Positions 1 through 5,416 of a DNA stretch of 7,363 nt are shown here, one piece after another. Each line of letters starts with the position of its first letter. Positions within the stretch are counted from its first letter, which is position 1. The DNA is from Actinomycetota bacterium (GTDB lineage Bacteria; Actinomycetota; Actinomycetes; Nanopelagicales; Nanopelagicaceae). Position numbers and translations under genes: made by a program. The notes under the pieces were generated by a model that had not been told where the DNA came from, did no database searches, and saw only the letters and a program-made list of their open reading frames with translations. Location of the stretch: the NCBI GenBank assembly GCA_947487595.1, contig CANKXJ010000038.1:1-7363 (forward strand), in the 5' to 3' direction.

Positions 1-97
1 GTTATTTTTTGCACGGATTATTGGTTTACGAGATCATTCCGGCTTCCTCGGCCCGCTTCCCCTGCCTCAACATCCAAAGTCGAGACCGTTCACCCCC
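1..97 (-). ncRNA. ssrA: tmRNA (ssrA), 5' part, cut by the left window edge
   Basis: tmRNA rescues stalled ribosomes: it enters the A site as an alanyl-tRNA mimic and then supplies a short reading frame encoding a degradation tag. Read on the minus strand from 97, the sequence begins GGGGGTGAACGGTCTCGACT, very close to the 5' end of actinobacterial tmRNAs (GGGGCUGAACGGUUUCGACU as I recall it). It continues with the typical GGGGAAGCGGGCCGAGG stretch and a pseudoknot-1-like pairing of CGAG (51-48) with CTCG (33-30). The likely resume codon is GCA at 12-10, giving a tag that starts Ala-Lys-Asn-Asn before the edge. The rest of the tag, the later pseudoknots and the 3' acceptor half are off the window. 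smpB, the protein partner, lies immediately upstream on the same strand, as is common. The family call is firm; the exact 5' end is inferred by alignment to remembered sequences. Confidence 0.92.
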
Positions 98-125
98 AAG
101 TTTAAAACTTGAAAGAAAAGAAACG

Positions 126-154
126 TAATTCTTTCATCGCTATGTAGTTGTCAA
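126..154 (-). promoter_or_regulatory. Alternative candidate ssrA promoter with perfect -35 box
   Basis: A perfect TTGACA occurs at 154-149 on the minus strand. The hexamer 17 nt downstream, GAATTA (131-126), is a poor -10, and no better one lies at usual spacing. If used, transcription would start about 20 nt upstream of the mature tmRNA. The -35 box touches one arm of the inverted repeat at 154-172. Confidence 0.3.
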
Positions 155-172
155 AGTAATTCTTAATTACTT
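154..172. repeat. 8-bp perfect inverted repeat between smpB and ssrA
   Basis: The arms AAGTAATT (154-161) and AATTACTT (165-172) are perfect complements around a 3-nt CTT spacer. No T-run follows on either strand, so it is not a convincing terminator. It ends on the TTGACA box of a candidate ssrA promoter and could be an operator or a processing hairpin in the precursor RNA. A second small stem-loop, CCCAA/TTGGG with a 3-nt loop, lies at 190-202. Function is unknown. Confidence 0.4.
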
Positions 173-224
173 ACCGTCGCTAAATCGCACCCAAAAATTG
201 GGCGAACTAGGCGGCGGTGGATTA

Positions 225-252
225 AGTGTAAGACATAAAACGGGCAAGCCAA
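225..252 (-). promoter_or_regulatory. Candidate sigma-70-type promoter for ssrA
   Basis: On the minus strand TTGGCT (252-247) and TACACT (230-225) are separated by 16 nt, each matching four of six consensus positions. Transcription would start near 218, leaving a leader of about 120 nt that would have to be removed, for example by RNase P, to give the mature 5' end at 97. This is pattern matching only; a second -35-like TTGACA lies closer, at 154-149. Confidence 0.3.
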
Positions 253-266
253 AATCGATGAAAAAA

Positions 267-770
267 CTAGTCCTCGTAACGCTTAGATGCGCGCCCACTC
301 TTTCCTGAAGAACCTCTAGAAACTACGCGTGCAACTTCGCGATCAGCCTCACGGGCTTTTAAGGCCTCACGCTTATCGTGGGCTTTTTTACCTCGAGCAA
401 CTGCGATTTCAATCTTTGCTTTTCCATCTTTGAAATACAGGGAAAGAGGAACCAGCGTGGTGCCAGAATCTTTCAGTTTTCCAATTAGCTTATTAAGTTC
501 ATTTTTGTGAACGAGAAGCTTGCGATCACGACGCGGGGTGTGATTAGTCCAGGTACCTTCGGTGTATTCAGGGATATGAACGCCACTGAGCCAGAGTTCT
601 CCGTCATTAATCATGGCAAAGCCATCGATGAGCGATGCTCGACCGAGTCGTAGTGATTTAACTTCTGTGCCTGTTAAAACCATGCCACATTCAAAAACAT
701 CCTCGATTGAATAATCGTGGCGTGCTTTTTTGTTTTGGGCAATGACTTTGCGGCCAACTTCTTTAACCAT
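267..770 (-). CDS. smpB: SsrA-binding protein SmpB
   Basis: SmpB is the cytoplasmic RNA-binding protein that binds the tRNA-like end of tmRNA and brings it to stalled ribosomes. The 167-residue product has the whole family pattern: IAQNKKARHDYSIEDVFE (10-27), GTEVKSLRLGRASL (34-47), the HIPEYTEGTWTNHTPRRDRK stretch (65-84), LVPLSLYFKDGKAKIEIAVARGKK (106-129) and the basic tail HDKREALKAREADRE (131-145), which enters the mRNA channel and helps sense an empty A site. Length is usual for the family (about 150-165) with a Ser/Gly/Arg-rich C-terminal extension. The ATG at 770-768 is preceded by GGAAGGGCGG somewhat far upstream; no other in-frame start fits. It lies 76 nt after ftsX on the same strand and may be cotranscribed with it. 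The tmRNA gene follows 169 nt downstream. Confidence 0.97.
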   Translation of the reverse strand: MVKEVGRKVIAQNKKARHDYSIEDVFECGMVLTGTEVKSLRLGRASLIDGFAMINDGELWLSGVHIPEYTEGTWTNHTPRRDRKLLVHKNELNKLIGKLKDSGTTLVPLSLYFKDGKAKIEIAVARGKKAHDKREALKAREADREVARVVSRGSSGKSGRASKRYED

Positions 771-846
771 AACCGCATCACCGCCCTTCCTTATTTGTTT
801 GCGTTAAAGGATTACAGGGGCAATTCTCTCACTAGATGTGAAGGCT

Positions 847-1749
847 TTAGACCTTTAGGTAGCGGCGTAGGGTGATTACCGATGCAACGGTAGAAACCAC
901 TAGGCCTGTTGCCAGCAAATACGCTGATGAGACCCACACTTCTCCCCAACCAAAGAAGTTGGTGAAGGACAAAAGTGGGGCGACTTTGGAATCAATAACA
1001 GCCTTGAGACCAGCCAGCAATCCAGTTGCAAGTGCCCAACCAACGATTGCTGAAATGATTCCTTCAAGAAGAAATGGCAGTTGAATAGACCAGGAGGATG
1101 CACCGACAAGTTTCATCACGCCAGTTTCACGCCGGCGATTAAAGGCCGCAATTCGAAGTGTGTTGCTAATTAACAATGCAGCAGTTAGTACTGAAGCCAG
1201 ACCAACCAGTAATGCACCATTTCTCAATACACCCAATAATTTAAAGAACTTTTCCAAAATACTGCGCTGATCTTGGACAACATCTACTCCAGGTCGACCC
1301 GAGAATGCGCTAACAATTACGGCAAACTGGGTTGGGTCCTTTAATTTAACTCTAAATGATTCAGGAAGTTGATCTGCAGTTACATTTGCTGCAATTGCAG
1401 AATCCTTAAAGCGCTCCTGGAAACGGCTAAATGCCTCTGATTGAGATTCATAAAACAGGCTATCCACTGCCGGCATAGTCTGGAGATCTTGTTGAATTTG
1501 CAGTCGTTGTTCAGAAGTAACTACGCCACCTGAACATGATGGAGACTCAGAAAGTGATCCACACAAGAAAACTGATACTTCAATCTTGTCATACCAATAA
1601 TCCTTCATTGCACCGACTTGTGCATTAGAAAGCAAGCCAATTCCTAGCAATGAGAGTGAGATAGCTGTCGTAACGATCACGGCAAAAGTCATCGTCATAT
1701 TTCGACGCAGGCCAATACCAACTTCGCTTAAAAGAAACCGTGCGCGCAT
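847..1749 (-). CDS. ftsX: Cell division protein FtsX (ABC transporter-like permease)
   Basis: FtsX is the membrane subunit of FtsEX, which couples ATP hydrolysis at the divisome to activation of peptidoglycan hydrolases outside the membrane. From the chosen start the product has 300 residues: a short basic N-terminus (RFLLSEVGIGLRRN), membrane segment 1 (about 21-42), a large external domain (about 43-172) holding two cysteines (63 and 72), and membrane segments 2-4 (about 175-198, 224-248, 272-295). The conserved cytoplasmic loop RRRETGVMKLVGAS is at 205-218. I chose ATG 1749-1747 because it follows an AAGGGG ribosome-binding site at 6-nt spacing and gives the usual N-terminus of actinobacterial FtsX. 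An upstream in-frame ATG at 1782 would add 11 residues and run into ftsE. ftsE ends 10 nt before, so the two are almost certainly translated from one mRNA. Confidence 0.96.
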   Translation of the reverse strand: MRARFLLSEVGIGLRRNMTMTFAVIVTTAISLSLLGIGLLSNAQVGAMKDYWYDKIEVSVFLCGSLSESPSCSGGVVTSEQRLQIQQDLQTMPAVDSLFYESQSEAFSRFQERFKDSAIAANVTADQLPESFRVKLKDPTQFAVIVSAFSGRPGVDVVQDQRSILEKFFKLLGVLRNGALLVGLASVLTAALLISNTLRIAAFNRRRETGVMKLVGASSWSIQLPFLLEGIISAIVGWALATGLLAGLKAVIDSKVAPLLSFTNFFGWGEVWVSSAYLLATGLVVSTVASVITLRRYLKV

Positions 1750-1755
1750 GTTGTG

Positions 1756-1761
1756 CCCCTT
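1756..1761 (-). promoter_or_regulatory. ftsX ribosome-binding site, decides the start
   Basis: AAGGGG on the minus strand overlaps the ftsE stop codon (TAA, 1762-1760) and sits 6 nt before ATG 1749. It supports the shorter ftsX start over the in-frame ATG at 1782 and suggests translational coupling of ftsE and ftsX. Confidence 0.7.
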
Positions 1762-2449
1762 ATCCCGTATATCCATAGACACCGCGCACTTGGTCGCGGA
1801 TGACGTGGCCTAAATCAAGTTCAATAACACGCTTACGCATCTGATCCACAATTCCTGCATCGTGCGTTGCCATCAGAACCGTTGTTCCCTCACGGTTAAT
1901 ACGATCAAGTAACTTCATGATTCCAACAGAAGTCGCTGGATCTAAGTTTCCAGTTGGTTCATCAGCAATTAAAATTGGTGGGCGGCTCACATATGCACGT
2001 GCAATTGCCACGCGCTGTTGCTCACCACCGGAAATCTCTGAAGGCAAACGATCACCCTTATCTTCAAGTCCAACTAGTTCTAATACTTCAGGAACTTCGC
2101 GATTGATCTCTTTTTGAGAATACCCAAGGACATGCAGAGCAAATGCCACGTTTTCTGTAATTGTCTTATTTGGTAGCAAGCGAAAATCTTGGAAAACAGT
2201 TCCAACCTGGCGGCGAAGCTCAGGAACCTTATGCGAAGCAAGTGTTCCTAAATCCTTGCCTGCAACATGAATAATTCCATTTGAAGGGCGCTCTTCACGC
2301 AAAATCAATCGCAGAAAAGTAGATTTACCCGAACCTGAGAGTCCCACAAGGAAAACGAACTCACCTTTAACTACTTCAAGATTTACTGAATCAAGGGCTG
2401 CACGTTCTTGTCCTGGGTAGATCTTTGTGACGTTCTCAAAGCGAATCAT
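1760..2449 (-). CDS. ftsE: Cell division ATP-binding protein FtsE
   Basis: FtsE is the cytoplasmic ATPase of the FtsEX complex. The 229-residue product has every ABC ATPase motif in order: Walker A GLSGSGKST (36-44), Q-loop Gln87 in VFQDFRLL, signature SGGEQQRVAIARA (140-152), Walker B ILIADEP (159-165) followed by TGNLDP, and the H-loop His196 in MATHD. The VFQDFRLLPNKT context and the C-terminal RGVYG are typical of actinobacterial FtsE rather than a transport ATPase. Walker A has Leu where Pro is usual, a mild change. ATG 2449-2447 is preceded by GGGAG at 6-nt spacing. ftsX follows after 10 nt. The 147-nt gap upstream, to prfB, could hold a promoter, though the hexamers there are weak. Confidence 0.98.
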   Translation of the reverse strand: MIRFENVTKIYPGQERAALDSVNLEVVKGEFVFLVGLSGSGKSTFLRLILREERPSNGIIHVAGKDLGTLASHKVPELRRQVGTVFQDFRLLPNKTITENVAFALHVLGYSQKEINREVPEVLELVGLEDKGDRLPSEISGGEQQRVAIARAYVSRPPILIADEPTGNLDPATSVGIMKLLDRINREGTTVLMATHDAGIVDQMRKRVIELDLGHVIRDQVRGVYGYTG

Positions 2450-2596
2450 TTAAATCTCCCATTGCATCTGCGGCGCGGATATCGGGGAATCCGCTCTCGG
2501 CCTGATGCATAGTTTATGGAAAATTGAGGCAAATGCGGGTATGTAACGCGCATGTGAGCCTGTGAAAAAATGTGATTTATGCTTTAGGCAAGGAAA
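2450..2596 (-). other. prfB-ftsE intergenic region with small inverted repeat
   Basis: This 147-nt gap should hold the ftsEX promoter if the pair has its own. On the minus strand TTCACA and TACATA occur 15 nt apart, and TTGCCT and TATGCA also 15 nt apart; both spacings are short and neither is convincing. A 6-bp inverted repeat GCGGAT/ATCCGC (2475-2480 and 2489-2494, 8-nt loop) would fall in the ftsE leader. No T-rich terminator hairpin follows prfB, so readthrough from prfB into ftsEX is possible. Confidence 0.35.
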
Positions 2597-3697
2597 TTAC
2601 GAACTTCTGCGCCACCTGATGCCAGCTTCAATAAATTCATCGATTTCACCGTTAAGAACCGCAGATGTGTTTCCTGTTTCATAGTCAGTACGTAAGTCCT
2701 TGACCATTTGATACGGCGCTAAAACATAGGAGCGCATTTGGTTTCCCCACGAACCAGAGTTATCGCCTTTGAGGGCGTTAATCTTTGCCTGCTCTTCTTG
2801 GCGTCGGCGTTCCAATAATTTTGATTGCAAAACCGCCATAGCAGTTGCCTTGTTTTGAATTTGTGATCGCTCATTTTGGCAAGAAACAACGATGCCGGTT
2901 GGAATATGGGTGAGTCTAACTGCAGAGTCAGTCGTGTTAACACCTTGACCACCTGGACCAGATGAGCGATAAACATCCACACGCACTTCTTTTTCATCAA
3001 TTTCAACATGATCACTTTGATCAACCACCGGCACAACTTCAACACCAGCAAAAGAAGTGTGACGACGGCTTTGACTATCAAATGGTGAAATGCGAACTAA
3101 ACGATGGGTTCCTTGCTCCACAGATAAAGTGCCATATGCATACGCAGCGCTGACTCTAAAAGTTGTTGACTTAATACCTGCTTCTTCTGCATAGGAAGTT
3201 TCTAGGACATCAACTTTAAAGTTATGACGCTCGCAGTAGCGCAAATACATTCGCATAATCATCTCTGCCCAATCAGCTGCCTCAACTCCACCGGCCTCTG
3301 ATCGAATAGTTATCAATGCATCACGATCATCATATTCACCGTTAAGTAGCGTCTGAACTTCTAATTCACCTATCGATTTCTTAACCGCATCTAACTCTTT
3401 TTCAGCATCTTGAACACCAGAACCATTAGGTTCACTTGCGGCTAACTCAAAGAGAATAGGTAGATCTTCAACACGTTGGCGCAGACCAGATAGCTTGGCA
3501 ATCTCTGATTGCACGCGTGATAAACGGCTCGTAATCTTTTGTGCACTCTCCGGGTCATCCCACAGATTAGGAACTCCCGCTTCTTCCTCTAGCTCTGCAG
3601 CTTGTTTGCGCAGCTTAGGAAGGTCTAAAACCTTTTCAATTGAAACAAGGGTCGCGTCAGTTTCATTGATCTCTAATTGATATTCACGCGCAGCCAT
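2597..3697 (-). CDS. prfB: Peptide chain release factor 2 (RF2)
   Basis: RF2 recognises UGA and UAA in the ribosomal A site and triggers hydrolysis of peptidyl-tRNA. The 366-residue product has the usual length and layout: an N-terminal helical domain (about 1-110), the SPF codon-recognition tripeptide (204-206, in RISPFDSQSRRH), and the catalytic GGQ (249-251, in SSGPGGQGVNTTDSAVR). SPF rather than PxT separates it from RF1. The frame is open from start to stop with no internal UGA near codon 25, so the autoregulatory +1 frameshift of many bacterial prfB genes is absent. The ATG at 3697-3695 has no clear ribosome-binding site, but TATCCT lies 6 nt upstream, suggesting a leaderless transcript. 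The TadG-like gene ends 52 nt upstream on the same strand. Confidence 0.98.
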   Translation of the reverse strand: MAAREYQLEINETDATLVSIEKVLDLPKLRKQAAELEEEAGVPNLWDDPESAQKITSRLSRVQSEIAKLSGLRQRVEDLPILFELAASEPNGSGVQDAEKELDAVKKSIGELEVQTLLNGEYDDRDALITIRSEAGGVEAADWAEMIMRMYLRYCERHNFKVDVLETSYAEEAGIKSTTFRVSAAYAYGTLSVEQGTHRLVRISPFDSQSRRHTSFAGVEVVPVVDQSDHVEIDEKEVRVDVYRSSGPGGQGVNTTDSAVRLTHIPTGIVVSCQNERSQIQNKATAMAVLQSKLLERRRQEEQAKINALKGDNSGSWGNQMRSYVLAPYQMVKDLRTDYETGNTSAVLNGEIDEFIEAGIRWRRSS

Positions 3698-3703
3698 AGT
3701 GCA

Positions 3704-3709
3704 AGGATA
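3704..3709 (-). promoter_or_regulatory. Probable -10 box for a leaderless prfB mRNA
   Basis: TATCCT (3709-3704) is separated by 6 nt (TGCACT) from the prfB ATG, which would put the transcription start at or beside the A of the ATG. This fits leaderless translation, common in Actinomycetota, and the missing ribosome-binding site. The -35 region is weak (TTATTC, 17 nt upstream). Confidence 0.5.
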
Positions 3710-3749
3710 GCGGAGAGCGAGTTAATGAATAACCGATGCCCCGCGGCCT

Positions 3750-4295
3750 TTAGTGCAGGCGAACTCCAAATAGATAGAAGCCCTCTTGTACTTGATTGGT
3801 ACTAGCAGCGCTGGAATACAAATGAGCTGAGCTTTTAGAAGTAAATGGCACCGTAAATGGAAACTTCACTGTGGCATATGTAGAAATCTCAACTGAGGTT
3901 CCATCACAAATAAAATCTGTCAACACTATTCCCTGCAGTTCTTGACGCTTCATTGAAGAGTCATCTGTGCTCCAATTGTGTAACTCCAACATCACATCTA
4001 GAACAGCTTGATTACAATCAATTGGTATTGCAGAATGTTCACGATTATTAATAAGTGCAAGAGGGGTTGTGGCCATTGTGCCTTTTCCGGTGTAATAAGC
4101 AGCGCGATCAAGGGTGTGAACTCCACGCATCGCAGCTGCTTCTGTGGCCTGAGTGAGAGAGCGCTTTGCAACCATGACAGTTGCAATATCAGTCATCACC
4201 ATCAAAGCCGCAACTGTCACAACAAATAGCCCAATAATCACGACACTTAAAGATCCGCGTTCATCTCTTGCCCTTAATAGCCATTTTATTTCCAC
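3750..4295 (-). CDS. TadG/TadE-like pseudopilin, last gene of the pilin cassette
   Basis: A 181-residue protein with a short basic N-terminus, a prepilin-like junction RDERG (10-14) followed by SLSVVIIGLF, and one membrane segment (about 17-40). After it comes MVAKRSLTQATEAAAMRG (41-58), the kind of amphipathic segment seen after the helix in TadE/TadG-type proteins. The rest (about 60-181) would be outside the membrane and has two cysteines (94 and 130) that could form a disulfide. The residue at +5 after Gly14 is Val, not the Glu of canonical prepilins, as is usual for TadG-type members. The start is GTG 4295-4293, overlapping the preceding stop by 10 nt. It probably acts as a minor pilin or envelope-anchored assembly factor of a Tad-type pilus; it may belong to the 'helicase/secretion neighbourhood TadE-like' group. 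The exact subfamily is uncertain. Confidence 0.75.
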   Translation of the reverse strand: MEIKWLLRARDERGSLSVVIIGLFVVTVAALMVMTDIATVMVAKRSLTQATEAAAMRGVHTLDRAAYYTGKGTMATTPLALINNREHSAIPIDCNQAVLDVMLELHNWSTDDSSMKRQELQGIVLTDFICDGTSVEISTYATVKFPFTVPFTSKSSAHLYSSAASTNQVQEGFYLFGVRLH

Positions 4296-4690
4296 GGGCT
4301 GATATTTTCCTGTGCTGAAGCTTTAATGGTGCGATGAGATCTACTATCAACAAAGGAAATGCTTAATCGAATCCGGCTATTAGCTGACAAGCATGGCATT
4401 CGTGAGCATTCATAGGTGACATCTATTGTTTCAATTTCACCTGCGGTGAGTCCTAAATGATGTGCAATAAGTTCAATTACTTGTCCAGAAACTATGCGGC
4501 CTGAATAGTCACTATCACTTGCAGCATAAGCACGAACTCCTTCACGTGCCATCACTCGAATTACAGCCTCATTTCCACTTACAGATGCGAAGCTATTGAG
4601 ATATATGAACACTGGGATAAAGAGTGGAATAGCCAGTGCGACAAACTCAACAATGGCGCTGCCGTTTTCATCTCGCAATCTTGAAATCAA
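4286..4690 (-). CDS. TadE-like pseudopilin
   Basis: A 134-residue protein with the clearest prepilin signature in the cassette: RLRDENG (4-10), then SAIVEFVALAIPLFIPVFIYL, where Glu15 is at +5 after Gly10 as prepilin peptidases and pilus assembly prefer. The membrane segment runs about 13-34. The external part (about 36-134) has two cysteines (95 and 100) five residues apart. TadE-type pseudopilins are minor subunits that prime or cap Flp pili in the Tad system. The start is taken as TTG 4690-4688, overlapping the upstream TGA in a TTGA junction; there is no in-frame ATG before residue 47, well past the signature, so a non-ATG start is nearly forced. It overlaps the next gene by 10 nt. All this implies translational coupling. 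Confidence 0.8.
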   Translation of the reverse strand: MISRLRDENGSAIVEFVALAIPLFIPVFIYLNSFASVSGNEAVIRVMAREGVRAYAASDSDYSGRIVSGQVIELIAHHLGLTAGEIETIDVTYECSRMPCLSANSRIRLSISFVDSRSHRTIKASAQENISPWK

Positions 4691-5064
4691 TTCAGATTTT
4701 CCATGACTGCCGCACCATTTACCTCAACAACAGCATTGCCACCAAGGAGTGCAACTAAACCTGGAACTAACTGCGGTAATGAATGCTTTCTGCGAGTAAT
4801 CAATAGCTTCATGTGGGTAAATGAATCAGGTGAACTCAATTCAATAACTCGATCTGAACTAGTAACTACTCCGCTGATTGCTCTACTTGAGGCATCACTT
4901 TGAGCCAGAGCAAAGTCGCTGTTGCGCAGATTGGTCGCAACTATGAGTTCAATCGAGATGAGAAAGAGGAAAACTAGAGGAATGAGAACAAGCGAGCTTT
5001 CAACATTGCCGCTCTCTTGCCTAGCTTTGCGCAAAAGGTTTTGATGAAAGGCTCGTGTAGACAT
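4687..5064 (-). CDS. TadE-like pseudopilin, divergent
   Basis: A 125-residue protein with a basic N-terminus (RAFHQNLLRKAR), a prepilin-like junction QESG (16-19), and the hydrophobic segment SSLVLIPLVFLFLISIELIVA (23-43). As in TadE proteins, the helix is followed by a segment rich in Ala, Ser and Asp (48-64). The expected Glu is at +3 (Glu22 after Gly19) rather than +5, so cleavage or packing may differ from canonical TadE. There are no cysteines. It starts at ATG 5064-5062, two nucleotides after the stop of the small pilin-like gene, and its own stop overlaps the TTG of the next gene. Assignment to the family rests on the signature, size and neighbours; similarity beyond the N-terminal 65 residues was not recognised. 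Confidence 0.7.
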   Translation of the reverse strand: MSTRAFHQNLLRKARQESGNVESSLVLIPLVFLFLISIELIVATNLRNSDFALAQSDASSRAISGVVTSSDRVIELSSPDSFTHMKLLITRRKHSLPQLVPGLVALLGGNAVVEVNGAAVMENLN

Positions 5065-5066
5065 GG

Positions 5067-5300
5067 TTATCGGATCCCATTCATTGCATCGAGAGAGTTC
5101 TTAAGAATTGCGGTTAAGCGAGGGGCGGCGATAGTCCAGATTGCAGTCACTAGGCCGGTAGTCATTAGCACTACTAAGACCCAACCAGGTACATCGCCCT
5201 GTTCATCTCTTAACTGTGAATAGAACCTCTTGTGGGCTTTAACAAGGCTTTCGCGCAGAACTAACTCTGCATCAATCATTGATTTCATTAATTGATTCAT
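5067..5300 (-). CDS. Small pilin-like membrane protein, first gene of the cassette
   Basis: A 77-residue protein with a hydrophilic N-terminus of about 34 residues, the junction RDEQG (31-35), and then DVPGWVLVVLMTTGLVTAIW, one membrane helix (about 38-58), ending in a short amphipathic tail. Size, single helix and position at the head of a TadE/TadE/TadG cassette suggest the structural pilin or a pilin-like subunit. However, the +5 position after Gly35 is Trp40, not the Glu (usually Glu-Tyr) of Flp pilins, and the helix has an early Pro-Gly. I recall small actinobacterial proteins with the same GDVPGWVLV core beside Tad genes, but cannot check this. Start ATG 5300-5298 has a weak GAGAAG upstream; ATG 5288 is an alternative. 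The 116-nt gap to the E1-like gene upstream probably holds the cassette promoter, not clearly visible. Confidence 0.7.
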   Translation of the reverse strand: MNQLMKSMIDAELVLRESLVKAHKRFYSQLRDEQGDVPGWVLVVLMTTGLVTAIWTIAAPRLTAILKNSLDAMNGIR

Positions 5301-5416
5301 TTGCTTCTCTTCTCATTTCTTTTTGGTGGTGGGTGAAGATCGAGTGACGCTCAATCCTGTTCTAGGTTTCTAACTCAATAAGCCTGAGGAATGTGGCTGT
5401 GCACAACTGCAACTAG

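Noticed and set aside
872..1109. Open frames on the plus strand (872-1084) and in another minus-strand frame (900-1109) inside ftsX
   Set aside because: They lie within a well-supported ftsX frame, have no recognisable motifs and no start signals; they are shadows of the real gene.
1750..1782. Longer ftsX start at ATG 1782
   Set aside because: It overlaps the ftsE coding end and adds residues unlike FtsX N-termini; ATG 1749 has the better ribosome-binding site.
2719..3153. Open frames of 120 codons (minus, 2719-3081) and 63 codons (plus, 2962-3153) inside prfB
   Set aside because: They overlap the most conserved part of RF2 in other frames and their products look like low-complexity shadow translations.
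3698..3749. Terminator between the TadG-like gene and prfB
   Set aside because: The GC-rich CCGCGG after the stop is a short palindrome without a usable loop or T-run, so it is not a convincing intrinsic terminator.
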